64,000 nt of DNA from Hyphomicrobiaceae bacterium (lineage in GTDB: Bacteria > Pseudomonadota > Alphaproteobacteria > Rhizobiales > Aestuariivirgaceae), in assembly GCA_900298995.1 (NCBI GenBank), contig OMIC01000024.1, positions 1 through 64,000 on the forward strand. Reading direction: 5' to 3'. Of the stretch, positions 47,623-56,510 are shown piece after piece (position 1 is the first letter of the stretch; each line of letters starts with the position of its first letter). The notes under the pieces were generated by a model. That model was given only the letters and a program-made list of their open reading frames with translations, ran no database searches and was not told where the DNA came from. Both the position numbers and the translations under genes were made by a program.

Positions 47623-48441
47623 TCAGTACCCGCTGTTCGTGGGGGCAGGCGCGCCTGCGACCTGTTCGCCCAACATCTTGCGCACGCCATCGACACTCGC
47701 CTTGGCCGCACCCGCCAGAAGGCGCACATCGTTGGACAGCGTCACGAGATCAAACCCCCAGCCCACGGCCTTTGCCGCATAGGCAGGCGTTCCGCAATGC
47801 AGGCAGGCACGAATGCCTGCCGCATGCGACTTGTCGAGGATCGTGCGGATCGCCTGCACCATCTCCGGCTCCTCGCGGTCGAACCCGACCGGATGCTTGC
47901 GGCCCGTGAGGCCCAGGGTGAGATCGGCAGGCCCGATGTAGACACCATCAAGGCCCGGCGTGGATACGATCTCGTCAAGGTTCTTCATGCCATCAGCCGT
48001 CTCGATCATCGCAAGACAGAGAACTTCGGAATCGGCCCAGGCGGAATACTCGCTGCCATGGGCAAAGACCGCGCGGGTCGGCCCCATACTGCGCTGGCCG
48101 TTCGGAGGATAGCGCATGTAGGAGACAAACCGTTCAGCCTCGGCGCGGTTATTGATCATGGGGCAGATGATGCCCATGGCTCCGGCATCCAGAGCCTTCA
48201 TGATGTCACCCGCGGCAAGCCACGGCACCCGTACCATGGGCGTCACCGGGCTGGCTCGGATTGCCTGCAGCATGGGTGCAAGGGCTTCATAGCCGAGGAA
48301 CCCATGCTGCTGATCGATCGTGACGGCATCATAGCCCTGCTGTGCCATGATTTCCGCGGTGAAGGCATTTCCGATCGAAAGCCAGCCATTGACGGCCGGC
48401 TTGCCCTCGGCCCACAGGCGGCGGATGGGATTGCGTGTCAT
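47623..48441 (-). CDS. HpcH/HpaI-family class II pyruvate aldolase
   Basis: A 272-residue metal-dependent aldolase related to 2-keto-3-deoxy-L-rhamnonate and 4-hydroxy-2-oxoheptanedioate aldolases. DQQHG near residue 43 holds the catalytic His, IET and PADLTL hold the metal ligands Glu and Asp. It probably splits a 2-keto-3-deoxy acid to pyruvate and an aldehyde; the aldehyde could go to the adjoining dehydrogenase at 48453. The real substrate is not visible. Confidence 0.88.
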   Translation of the reverse strand: MTRNPIRRLWAEGKPAVNGWLSIGNAFTAEIMAQQGYDAVTIDQQHGFLGYEALAPMLQAIRASPVTPMVRVPWLAAGDIMKALDAGAMGIICPMINNRAEAERFVSYMRYPPNGQRSMGPTRAVFAHGSEYSAWADSEVLCLAMIETADGMKNLDEIVSTPGLDGVYIGPADLTLGLTGRKHPVGFDREEPEMVQAIRTILDKSHAAGIRACLHCGTPAYAAKAVGWGFDLVTLSNDVRLLAGAAKASVDGVRKMLGEQVAGAPAPTNSGY

Positions 48442-48452
48442 GATCTGCCTCC

Positions 48453-49889
48453 CTAGACAGCGACCTGGGTCAGCTTGACGTTCATGTAATCCAGAATGCC
48501 TTCGGTGCCACCCTCGCGACCCATGCCGCTGGCCTTGATGCCGCCGAAGGGCGCTTCGGCAGCGGCAAGCGCATAGGAATTGACGCCGACCATTCCAGAT
48601 TCGAGCCGGGCGGCCGCCTCGCGCATGCGTGCCGGATCACGGGTGAAGACATAGGCCGCCAGGCCATGCTCGCTGCTGTTTGCGCGCTCGTAGACCTCTT
48701 CAGCGGTCCTGAAGGATGTGACGGCGGCAATGGGCCCGAAATTCTCCTCGGCCATGGCCAGCGCATCATCAGGCAGACCCGTGATGACGGTGGGTGCGAA
48801 GAAGAATCCCTTGTTCTGACCCTGCGGGCGCATGCCGCCGGTTTCAATGCGGCCCCCGCGGGCCTTTGCATCAGCGATGATCTTTTCCATGGCATCCACA
48901 CGGCGCTGGTTGATGAGCGGACCCATCTGGCTGGTTTCGTCGAGGCCATGTCCGAGCTTCAGCGCCCTCGCACGGGCCGTGAAGCCTTCGACGAAGGGCG
49001 CCACCAGTTTCTCATGCACGTAGAAGCGATCGGCCGTAACGCAGACCTGTCCGGCATTTGCGAACTTCACGGGGACGGAGAGATCGAGTGCCTGTTCCAG
49101 TTGCGCATCCTCGAAGACCAGGACCGGAGCATTGCCGCCAAGTTCCATCGAAACGCGCTTCAGTGTTCCCGCCGCGTCGCGGATCATCTGCTGGCCGATG
49201 GCCGTAGAGCCAGTGAGCGAAATCTTGCGCACGGCGGGCGATGCCATGATGGGATCATAGGTGGTCGAGGTTGGCCCTATCACCAGGTTGACGGCCCCAT
49301 CCGGAACCCCGGCCTGCTTCACGCAATCAACCAGAAGCATTGCGGTCCCGGGGACCTCGCGCGAGGGCCGGACGATGATGGAGCAACCCGCCGCCAGTGC
49401 GGGAGCTACCTTGCGGGCGATGAGGAAGGCGGGAAAGTTCCATGCGGTGAAGGCGGCGGCGATACCCACCGGCTCATGGCTCACCTCGATCCGGCCTCCC
49501 GGCGCCCGGCTCTCGACGATCCGGCCGTAGATCCGGCGCGCCTCCTCGGCATGCCAGCGGAACTGGTCGATGGAGAGGCCCCATTCACGCCGGGCCTGTG
49601 CGATCGGCTTGCCGGTTTCCAGCGTGATGCGGCGCGCGGCCTCTTCCGTGCGGGCAGACATGAGATTGGCAATGCTGTGCAGAAGGTCGGCACGCGTCCA
49701 GGCGGGCGTCGCGCGCCACGCCTTCAGGCCGCTTGCAGCGGCAGCGATTGCCTCCTCGACATCAGCGACAGAGGCGGCGGGCGCCGCCCCGATCACCTCG
49801 CCAGTGGCCGGATCGGTTACCTCGATCATCCCCGCGCCGCCCTTGGCGCGCCAGTCTCCACCGATTAGCAGGCCATAGGTCTCATACAT
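48453..49889 (-). CDS. NAD(P)-dependent aldehyde dehydrogenase (succinate-semialdehyde dehydrogenase type)
   Basis: A 478-residue aldehyde dehydrogenase. The general base Glu is in ELGGNAP (near 249), the nucleophile is C283 in GQVCVTA, and the C-terminal FGGIKASGMGREGG is of the GabD type. An open frame continues upstream but the ATG at 49889 gives normal family length. It is first in the minus-strand trio and divergent from the RpiR regulator, so both may share the 127-bp control region. Confidence 0.88.
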   Translation of the reverse strand: MYETYGLLIGGDWRAKGGAGMIEVTDPATGEVIGAAPAASVADVEEAIAAAASGLKAWRATPAWTRADLLHSIANLMSARTEEAARRITLETGKPIAQARREWGLSIDQFRWHAEEARRIYGRIVESRAPGGRIEVSHEPVGIAAAFTAWNFPAFLIARKVAPALAAGCSIIVRPSREVPGTAMLLVDCVKQAGVPDGAVNLVIGPTSTTYDPIMASPAVRKISLTGSTAIGQQMIRDAAGTLKRVSMELGGNAPVLVFEDAQLEQALDLSVPVKFANAGQVCVTADRFYVHEKLVAPFVEGFTARARALKLGHGLDETSQMGPLINQRRVDAMEKIIADAKARGGRIETGGMRPQGQNKGFFFAPTVITGLPDDALAMAEENFGPIAAVTSFRTAEEVYERANSSEHGLAAYVFTRDPARMREAAARLESGMVGVNSYALAAAEAPFGGIKASGMGREGGTEGILDYMNVKLTQVAV

Positions 49890-49916
49890 TGCGAAATTCC
49901 ATCCACAGCGGCATTG

Positions 49917-49932
49917 TGCAACGCTTGTTGCA
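49917..49932. repeat. TGCAAC-GCTT-GTTGCA palindrome in a divergent promoter region
   Basis: A perfect 6-bp inverted repeat with a 4-base centre, 28 bases upstream of the aldehyde dehydrogenase start and 85 before the RpiR gene. A second short palindrome, CTTGC-G-GCAAG, follows at about 49940. This looks like an operator; it does not match the GGAA-N6-TTCC pattern. Confidence 0.45.
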
Positions 49933-50016
49933 GTATCTTGCTTGCGGCAAGGGTTTTTTCTTGTCAAGGCTTTGCCGCCGTCTTATGGCAGACGGAACGT
50001 GCACAAGGCAGCAGAC

Positions 50017-50985
50017 ATGCCGGACGGCAAGACCAGGGCAAAACAGTCGACACCGCGCAGCTACGAAGGCGTGGTCGACCTGATCACACGGGAGTATCCC
50101 GGCCTGTCGGCGGGTTCGCAGCAGATTGCGCGCTTCTTTACCCAGAATCCGACCCTGATCGCGCTCGAATCCATCAATGCCATCGCCGAGAAATGTGGCG
50201 TTCACCCCTCAAGCCTCGTGCGCTTCGCCCAGACCCTGGGCTATGCCGGTTTCAAGGACCTCCAGGGCGTTTTCCAGACACGTCTGGCGACTGCGGCGCC
50301 GGGCTTTCGCGAACGGATCAGCGCGCTCGAGCAGGAACTCTCCCGTACCGCCGGTCAGGGAAGCAAGGGATTGATCCGCGATCTTGTTGTGCGCGACATT
50401 GCGGCACTTCAGGGGTTGATGGACAGCGTGGGCGAGGCGGCGCTCGAGAGTGCCGCGCGGCTGCTGACGGCCGCCGACACCATCTACATCGCAGGCCAAT
50501 TGCGCTCGGAACCACTGGCTGGTCTGCTGCGCTATCTGCTCACCATGCTGCACCGGCGGGTCATGCTGCTGGATCCCGCTGGCGGCCTGGCGCCGGAGAT
50601 GGCCCGTACCATGGGCCGGGGCGATGTGCTGGTGGCGATTGCCTTCCGGCATTATGCCAAGGAGGTGGTGAGCATCGCAGAACTGGCGCCCGAGACCGGA
50701 ACGCCGCTCATTGCCATCACCGACAGCGCCCTCTCCCCCCTCGCCAAGAACGCACAGGTGCTGTTCACCGTGCCGGAGGACGAATACTCGTTCTCGCGGT
50801 CGCTGGCCGCTCCCATATGCCTCATCCAGTGTCTTGCGACGGCCACGGCGGCCCACCTCCAGCCCGGAGGGACCATGCCGCACATTCCCAGCGTCACGGA
50901 AATCGCCCGCAACCAAAAAGCCCGCCTGCCCCGCCCTTCCACAGGCTCAAAAATGGAAGCAGCGTTCCAAGGCTTGAAAAAATAG
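50017..50985 (+). CDS. iolR: RpiR-family transcriptional regulator (probable IolR-type inositol repressor)
   Basis: A 322-residue regulator with an N-terminal RpiR helix-turn-helix (SINAIAEKCGVHPSSLVRFAQTLG, about residues 53-76) and a C-terminal SIS sugar-phosphate domain. In rhizobia the RpiR protein IolR represses inositol genes, and iolD starts 41 bases after this stop. Its own 3' end contains a GGAA-N6-TTCC box. Starts upstream are open, but ATG 50017 gives normal length. The gene name rests on context. Confidence 0.75.
   Translation: MPDGKTRAKQSTPRSYEGVVDLITREYPGLSAGSQQIARFFTQNPTLIALESINAIAEKCGVHPSSLVRFAQTLGYAGFKDLQGVFQTRLATAAPGFRERISALEQELSRTAGQGSKGLIRDLVVRDIAALQGLMDSVGEAALESAARLLTAADTIYIAGQLRSEPLAGLLRYLLTMLHRRVMLLDPAGGLAPEMARTMGRGDVLVAIAFRHYAKEVVSIAELAPETGTPLIAITDSALSPLAKNAQVLFTVPEDEYSFSRSLAAPICLIQCLATATAAHLQPGGTMPHIPSVTEIARNQKARLPRPSTGSKMEAAFQGLKK
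50955..50968. promoter_or_regulatory. IolR-box-like site GGAA-N6-TTCC before iolD
   Basis: GGAA, six bases, TTCC, exactly the pattern proposed for IolR binding in Sinorhizobium meliloti. It lies within the last codons of the RpiR gene, 58 bases before the iolD ATG. GTTCCAA from its right arm recurs at 50993-50999. This would place iolD-iolE under inositol control. Confidence 0.6.
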
Positions 50986-51026
50986 ATGAATTGTTCCAAA
51001 ATGACACCCAAATCGGAGGCTTCCCC

Positions 51027-52871
51027 ATGTCCACTGTCCGTCTGACCATGGCCCAGGCGCTCGTGCGCTATCTGTGCAATCAGTTCACCATCATCGACGG
51101 CAAGAAAGAGCCGCTGTTTGCAGGGCTCTTCGGCATTTTCGGTCACGGCAACGTGACCTGCATCTCCGAAGCCCTCGAACGCGTGCAGGATCAACTTCCG
51201 ACCTGGCGCGGCCAGAACGAGCAATCCATGGCTCTCGCCGCCGTCGCCTATGCCAAGGCCATGCGCCGCCGCCAGATCATGGTGGCACTCTCCTCTATTG
51301 GTCCCGGTGCGCTCAACATGGTGACGGCGGCGGGCTGTGCCCACGCCAATCGCTTGCCGATCCTGATCCTCGCGGGCGATGTCTTCGCCAACCGTCGGCC
51401 CGATCCGGTGCTGCAGCAGGTGGAGCACTTCGGCAATCCCACGATTTCGGTCAATGACGCCTTCAAGGCGGTGTCACGCTACTGGGACCGCATCACCCAT
51501 CCCGAGCAGGTCATTTCCTCCCTGCCCCAGGCGGTAGCCTGCATGCTCGATCCCGGCGATTGCGGACCGGCATTCATCGGTCTCTGTCAAGACACGCAGG
51601 AAATCGCCTTCGATTATCCGGAGGCATTCTTCACCCCGACCATCCATGCCATTCCGAGGCCGCGCCCCGACCGTGATCGGCTGGCCGAGGCCGTGGCGCT
51701 CATCAAGTCGGCCAAGCGTCCGCTCATCATTTCGGGCGGCGGTGTGCGCTATTCGGGCGCTGAGAAGGAAGTGGGCGACTTTGCACTGAAGCACGGCATC
51801 CCGATGGCCGAGACCATCGCCGGCAAGGGTGCGGTCACGCACGATCATCCCGCACATGTCGGACCGATCGGCGTCATTGGCTCGACATCGGCCAATGAGA
51901 TGGCAGGAGATGCCGATGTCATCATCGCCATCGGCACAAGACTGCAGGACTTCACCACGGGTTCGTGGACTGTGTTCGGCCATGATGCCCGGTTCGTGTC
52001 GATCAACGCGGCCCGCTATGATGCGGTGAAGCACCGCGCGCTGGCGGTGACTGGCGATGCCCGCGAGACGATCACGGAGCTTGAGGCGGCACTCGGCGCC
52101 TGGAAGGCGGACGCCACATGGACCCAAAAGGGCAAGACGGCCTTCAAGGGCTGGAATGAACTGCTCGATCATCACCAGAAGCCCAGCAACGCCGCCGTTC
52201 CGACCTATGCGCAGGTGGTTGGCGTCGTGAATGCGTGGGCCGCTCCCAATGACACCATGGTGACCGCCGCCGGCGGCCTGCCCGGCGAAACCGCCAAGGG
52301 CTGGCGCGTCAAGAACCCGAACACCTATGATCTGGAATTCGGCTTCTCGGCCATGGGCTATGAAGTGGCCGGTGGCTGGGGCCATGCCATGGCCAAGAAG
52401 GGCGACGGCGAAACCATCGTGATGGTCGGCGATGGCTCGTACATGATGCTCAACTCCGATGTCTATTCATCGGTTCTCACCGGTCACAAGATGATCATCG
52501 TGGTCTGCGACAATGGCGGCTATGCGGTCATCAACCGCCTGCAGAACTTCAAGGGCACGCCGTCCTTCAACAACCTCATCAAGGACAGCCGCGTGAAGCA
52601 GCCCTTTGCGGTCGACTTCGCAGGCCATGCTGCCTCCATGGGCGCGCTGACGCGCCATTGCGAGAGCCTCGCCGATCTCGAGGCCGCGCTCAAGTGGGCA
52701 AAGACGACCGACCGCACCACGGTGATCTCGATCGTGACGGATGCCTTTGCCTGGGTGCCGGGTGACGCCGACTGGGATGTCGGCGTGCCGGAAGTCTCGG
52801 ACCGTCCAGAGGTCAAGAAGGCGCGGGCCCATCAAGACCAGATCCGCAAAAAGCAGCGCATTGGAGTGTAA
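51027..52871 (+). CDS. iolD: 3D-(3,5/4)-trihydroxycyclohexane-1,2-dione hydrolase
   Basis: A 614-residue thiamine diphosphate enzyme that opens the inositol ring after IolE. It begins RLTMAQALVRYL, has WRGQNEQSMALAA with the TPP-activating Glu, a central domain, and the C-terminal GDGSYMMLNSD to NGG TPP/Mg motif. These are typical of IolD rather than acetolactate synthase. GGAGG lies 7 bases before the ATG. The frame stays open far upstream, but that part overlaps the RpiR gene. Confidence 0.92.
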   Translation: MSTVRLTMAQALVRYLCNQFTIIDGKKEPLFAGLFGIFGHGNVTCISEALERVQDQLPTWRGQNEQSMALAAVAYAKAMRRRQIMVALSSIGPGALNMVTAAGCAHANRLPILILAGDVFANRRPDPVLQQVEHFGNPTISVNDAFKAVSRYWDRITHPEQVISSLPQAVACMLDPGDCGPAFIGLCQDTQEIAFDYPEAFFTPTIHAIPRPRPDRDRLAEAVALIKSAKRPLIISGGGVRYSGAEKEVGDFALKHGIPMAETIAGKGAVTHDHPAHVGPIGVIGSTSANEMAGDADVIIAIGTRLQDFTTGSWTVFGHDARFVSINAARYDAVKHRALAVTGDARETITELEAALGAWKADATWTQKGKTAFKGWNELLDHHQKPSNAAVPTYAQVVGVVNAWAAPNDTMVTAAGGLPGETAKGWRVKNPNTYDLEFGFSAMGYEVAGGWGHAMAKKGDGETIVMVGDGSYMMLNSDVYSSVLTGHKMIIVVCDNGGYAVINRLQNFKGTPSFNNLIKDSRVKQPFAVDFAGHAASMGALTRHCESLADLEAALKWAKTTDRTTVISIVTDAFAWVPGDADWDVGVPEVSDRPEVKKARAHQDQIRKKQRIGV

Positions 52872-52875
52872 CGCC

Positions 52876-53769
52876 ATGAAGGCAAAGCTTGGAATGTCCC
52901 CCATCGCCTGGTGGAATGACGATCTCACCGAACTCTCGGATGACGTTTCACTGGAGGAATGCCTCCGGCAATCGCGATCGGCGGGGTTCACCGGCATGGA
53001 ACAGGGCCGCCGTTTTCCCTCCACCGCGGCGGAGATGCTGCCGGTTCTGAAGAAGGCAGATGTCACGCTGTGCGGCGGCTGGTTCTCCGGCACGCTGGTT
53101 GATGACTCGGTCGAGGCCAACCAGAAGCGCATCCAGCCCATGGTGGATCTGTTCAAGGCCGTGAACGCACCCTGCATCGTCTATGGTGAGATCGGACGAT
53201 CCATCCAGGGCGACCGCTCCAAGCCGCTGGCCACCAAGCCGAAGCTCTCTGAAAAGGAAATGCAGGCCTATGGAGCCAAGGTCTCGGAGCTTGGCAAATG
53301 GGTGGAAGCGCAGGACATGCCCATCGTCTATCACCATCACATGGGAGCGGTGGTCGAGACCGAGCCGGAGCTTGATATGTTCATGGCCAATTCGACCATT
53401 TCCCTGCTGTTCGACGCAGGTCACATGGCCTTCGCGGGTGGCGATGTGTTGCGCTGCATCGACAAGCATCACAGGCGCATCCGCCACGTCCACACCAAGG
53501 ATGTGCGCATGGACGTCATCAACAAGCTCGACCGCACGAAGGAGAGCTTCCTCGACGCCGTCATCAAGGGTGCCTTTACGGTTCCGGGAGATGGATCACT
53601 GGATTTCGGTGCCATCGTGAAGAAGCTGGCCTCCTATGGCTATGAAGGCTGGTTCGTGGTGGAGGCGGAGCAGGACCCGCGCAAGGCCCCGCCGCTGAAA
53701 ATGGCGCAAATCGGCCACAGGGAGCTGATGCGGGTGATGACGGCCGCGGGATATGAGGTCGTGGCGTGA
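52876..53769 (+). CDS. iolE: inosose dehydratase (2-keto-myo-inositol dehydratase)
   Basis: A 297-residue TIM-barrel protein of the xylose-isomerase-like family that dehydrates 2-inosose to the dione used by IolD. The opening KLGMSPIAWWNDD and the metal-site segments YHHHMG, FDAGH and RHVHTKDVR are characteristic. It lies 4 bases after iolD and overlaps the next gene by 4. Confidence 0.9.
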   Translation: MKAKLGMSPIAWWNDDLTELSDDVSLEECLRQSRSAGFTGMEQGRRFPSTAAEMLPVLKKADVTLCGGWFSGTLVDDSVEANQKRIQPMVDLFKAVNAPCIVYGEIGRSIQGDRSKPLATKPKLSEKEMQAYGAKVSELGKWVEAQDMPIVYHHHMGAVVETEPELDMFMANSTISLLFDAGHMAFAGGDVLRCIDKHHRRIRHVHTKDVRMDVINKLDRTKESFLDAVIKGAFTVPGDGSLDFGAIVKKLASYGYEGWFVVEAEQDPRKAPPLKMAQIGHRELMRVMTAAGYEVVA

Positions 53770-54890
53770 GCCGCGAACTGGGCATCGGCCTGATCGGTAC
53801 CGGCTTCATGGGAAAGGCGCATGCCTTTGCCTATCGCGCAGCGCTGGCGGCCTTTCCCGACATTCCGGCGCCGCGACTCGAGATGATTGCCGACGTGGAC
53901 GAAGCCCTCGCAGCGAAGGCGGCCCATCAGTATGGCTTCGCGCATTCGACCGGCGACTGGCGCAAGCTGGTTACCGACCCCCGCATCGATGTGGTGTCGA
54001 TCACCACGCCCAACACGCTGCACAAGGAGATGACGCTTGCGGCCATAGCCGCCGGCAAGCATGTGCATTGCGAAAAGCCGCTCTCGCCCACGCTTGCCGA
54101 CTCGCGGCTCATGGTCGAGGCAGCTGAAAAGGCAGGTGTCGTCACGCAGGTCGGCTTCAACTACATCAAGAACCCCCTGCTCAAGCTGGCACGCGACATG
54201 GTGGCGGCAGGCGAACTTGGCGAGATCACGGGATTTCGTGGCATTCATGCAGAAGACTACATGCATGATCCCGAGAGCCCCTACAGCTGGCGCATCGACC
54301 CGGTCGGCGGGCCGGGCGTCATTGCCGATCTGGGCTCGCACATCATCGGCATGGCGCGGTTTCTGCTCGGCCCGATCGCTGAAGTGAGCGCCGACGTCCG
54401 CACTGTCATCACGTCACGCCCCGTGAGCCGTGGGGCAAAAGAACGGAAGGACGTTCGGGTGGATGATGTAGCGCGCATTCTGGTGAATTTCGCGCGCGGC
54501 TGCGGCGGCACCATCGAGGCGAACTGGATCGCCACGGGCCGCAAGATGCAACTCGGCTTCGAGTTGACGGGTGAGAAGGGTTCCCTCGTCTTCAGCCAGG
54601 AGCGCCTCAACGAACTGCAGTTCTACAAGGCGGGCGCCGATTCCAGGACAAATGGCTATGTCAGGATAGAAGCGGGCCCACAACATCCGCCCTATGGCCA
54701 GTTCTGCGTGGCCGGCGGCCACCAGCTTGGTTTCAACGATCTCAAGACCATCGAGATGGGGGAGTTCCTGCAGGCCGTGGCGACACGCAAGGTCGCAGGC
54801 CCTGACTTCCGGGAAGCCTATGAGATCCAGAAGGTGGTTGAAGCTGCCATAGCGTCTTCGAAGACGCGTGGATGGGTGCAGGTGGGCTGA
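53766..54890 (+). CDS. Gfo/Idh/MocA-family oxidoreductase (inositol dehydrogenase-like)
   Basis: A 374-residue NAD(P) enzyme starting at GTG. GTGFMGKAH is the nucleotide loop near residue 12 and E103-K104-P105 (CEKPL) holds the catalytic Lys. Its length exceeds myo-inositol 2-dehydrogenase IolG (about 330-340), so it may act on scyllo-inositol, another isomer or a related cyclitol. Its place directly after iolE supports oxidation of an inositol to inosose. Confidence 0.82.
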   Translation: MSRELGIGLIGTGFMGKAHAFAYRAALAAFPDIPAPRLEMIADVDEALAAKAAHQYGFAHSTGDWRKLVTDPRIDVVSITTPNTLHKEMTLAAIAAGKHVHCEKPLSPTLADSRLMVEAAEKAGVVTQVGFNYIKNPLLKLARDMVAAGELGEITGFRGIHAEDYMHDPESPYSWRIDPVGGPGVIADLGSHIIGMARFLLGPIAEVSADVRTVITSRPVSRGAKERKDVRVDDVARILVNFARGCGGTIEANWIATGRKMQLGFELTGEKGSLVFSQERLNELQFYKAGADSRTNGYVRIEAGPQHPPYGQFCVAGGHQLGFNDLKTIEMGEFLQAVATRKVAGPDFREAYEIQKVVEAAIASSKTRGWVQVG

Positions 54891-54901
54891 CGCCCATCCT
54901 C

Positions 54902-55555
54902 TCAGGCCTCGACGCCCGTGCCGATCGGACAGGTGACGCCGGTCCCGCCAAGGCCGCAATAGCCATTGGGGTTCCGGGCCAGATATTGCTGGTGGTAGTC
55001 TTCCGCAAAATAGAACGGACCTGCTTCGGCGATCTCGGTGGTGATGGGCCCGAGGCCCTGCGCCCGGAGGGCCTGTTCATAGGCGGCCCTTGCAGCAAGC
55101 GCCGCATCGCGCTGGGCAGGCGTCGTCCAATAGATGGCAGAACGGTACTGGGTGCCGACATCATTCCCCTGGCGCATGCCCTGGGTGGGGTCATGTGACT
55201 CGAAGAAGATCTTCAGCAGCCGGTCATAGGAACTCTTCCCCGGATCGAACACCACCAGTACCGCTTCGGCATGGCCCGTGAGACCGGTGCAAACCTCCTG
55301 ATAGGTCGGATTGGGAGTGAAGCCTCCAGCATTGCCCACCGCAGTGACCCAGACACCCGGCGCCCGCCAGAACTTGCGCTCGGCCCCCCAATAGCAGCCC
55401 AGGGCAAAGATGGCCGTCTCCAGTCCCTCGGGATAGGGTCCCTTGAGGGGATGACCGTTCACGACATGGAGGTCAGCAGTCGGAATGGGGGCGGGTCGCC
55501 CTGGCAGGGCCTCGGCTGGCGAGATCATGCGGGCTTTCTGGCGGGCCAAGAACAT
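54902..55555 (-). CDS. msrA: peptide-methionine (S)-S-oxide reductase MsrA
   Basis: A 217-residue repair enzyme that reduces methionine S-sulfoxide. The catalytic Cys is C54 in GCYWGAE, where most family members have GCFWG. C-terminal [12 protein letters not shown] and cysteines near GYCGLG and VTCPIG follow, which may act as resolving residues. The ATG at 55555 has AAGGAG 8 bases before; a longer frame starting at 55624 is unlikely. Convergent with the inositol operon, 11-bp gap. Confidence 0.93.
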   Translation of the reverse strand: MFLARQKARMISPAEALPGRPAPIPTADLHVVNGHPLKGPYPEGLETAIFALGCYWGAERKFWRAPGVWVTAVGNAGGFTPNPTYQEVCTGLTGHAEAVLVVFDPGKSSYDRLLKIFFESHDPTQGMRQGNDVGTQYRSAIYWTTPAQRDAALAARAAYEQALRAQGLGPITTEIAEAGPFYFAEDYHQQYLARNPNGYCGLGGTGVTCPIGTGVEA

Positions 55556-55634
55556 GGCGCCACTCCTTACAGGGTCGGAATACGCAACAGTGCTTGATTT
55601 GGTGCACTCTATGGTTATAACCACCCCACTTCAA

Positions 55635-55724
55635 GGAAGGGTGGCCGAGTGGTTTAAGGCGCACGCCTGGAACGCGTGTTTACGTGAAAGCGTAACGAGG
55701 GTTCGAATCCCTCCTCTTCCGCCA
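55635..55724 (+). tRNA. tRNA-Ser (GGA)
   Basis: A 90-base class II tRNA including an encoded CCA. The acceptor stem GGAAGGG pairs with CTCTTCC (one G-T pair). The anticodon stem CACGC/GCGTG encloses the loop CTGGAAC, so the anticodon is GGA, reading UCC and UCU. A long variable arm (TTTACGTGAAAGCGTAA) and the T-loop GTTCGAATC are present. Confidence 0.97.
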
Positions 55725-55864
55725 GTTTCCATGACTCGTGATTTAGAAAAAATGGGCCACCCAGCAAACTAATCGCGTGGGCGGTGCTGACTGGGGTGGC
55801 TGATGCTGAAGTTCGATCGAGCGCCAGGGCCGGCAGATCGAGGTTTGCGCAGGGTTATGCGACT

Positions 55865-55882
55865 CTGAATTGCATAATTCAG
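55865..55882. repeat. CTGAATT-GCAT-AATTCAG palindrome
   Basis: A perfect 7-bp inverted repeat with a 4-base centre across the stop codon of the small membrane protein gene. No T-run follows on either strand, so it is at best a weak terminator; it could also be a protein-binding site. Confidence 0.4.
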
Positions 55883-56298
55883 CGGTAATGGGCTGCGTCG
55901 CCGCGTGGGTCCACTGCCCTGTCATTCATGAAATCTTCCAGTGACTCCTCGAAACTGCGCTCCGTTCCGACTTCGAGGCTGCCAAGATGGCCCACAACGA
56001 AAACCAGGCATAGCCAGCCCACAAGTGACGGGAACAGGGCCAGCGAAACAAGAGGCATGGTTCCGTTTGCGCTACCGCCATTGAGCCAAACGACGACCAG
56101 CGCCAGCGACAGGGAGACGATCATGATCAGGCCAATCGCCAGAACATAATCAAACCTTCTCCGGACAAAGGCGACCCCCGCAAACAGCCACGAGCAGGAG
56201 AGAAACATAACAAAGCTGGACAGGTAGGCCCCAACTAGGGTCGAGTAAACAGCCATCAACAAACAGACAAAGAAGAATACGTATTGCAGTTTCTTCAT
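55879..56298 (-). CDS. small integral membrane protein, unknown function
   Basis: A 139-residue protein with about four hydrophobic helices (near residues 5-25, 30-45, 52-73 and 82-105) and a charged C-terminal tail (ERSFEESLEDFMND). I recognise no family. The region is less GC-rich than its surroundings (many TTC/TTT and AAT/ATA codons), which might reflect recent acquisition. It stands alone between the tRNA and the secreted protein genes. Confidence 0.55.
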   Translation of the reverse strand: MKKLQYVFFFVCLLMAVYSTLVGAYLSSFVMFLSCSWLFAGVAFVRRRFDYVLAIGLIMIVSLSLALVVVWLNGGSANGTMPLVSLALFPSLVGWLCLVFVVGHLGSLEVGTERSFEESLEDFMNDRAVDPRGDAAHYR

Positions 56299-56510
56299 GT
56301 CAGTTACCTTGGATTATGTACTAACTATTAGTGTGATTCGCTCAGTCTGCAAGAGGCAGATCCAGTCCCGATCATGGTAACGGACGAGATCCGGCCCGTC
56401 CCGACGGGACAGTTGAAGACCCTTGAGAAAGGGATGATTGAGAGTATGAATGCCTCCGCCAAGGCCGGGGCGACGAGCCCCGGGGCGCGGCATCATTCAG
56501 TGAGGAGACC
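56299..56510. other. divergent intergenic region between the membrane protein and the secreted protein
   Basis: The part near the membrane protein gene is AT-rich (TTATGTACTAACTATTAGTG, 56314-56333) and probably holds promoters for both directions. A GAGGAG ribosome site precedes the secreted protein ATG. I see no further gene. Confidence 0.35.

Noticed and set aside
51027-52871. Acetolactate synthase large subunit
   Set aside because: The opening RLTMAQALVRYL and WRGQNEQSMA segments are typical of IolD, and iolE follows after 4 bases.
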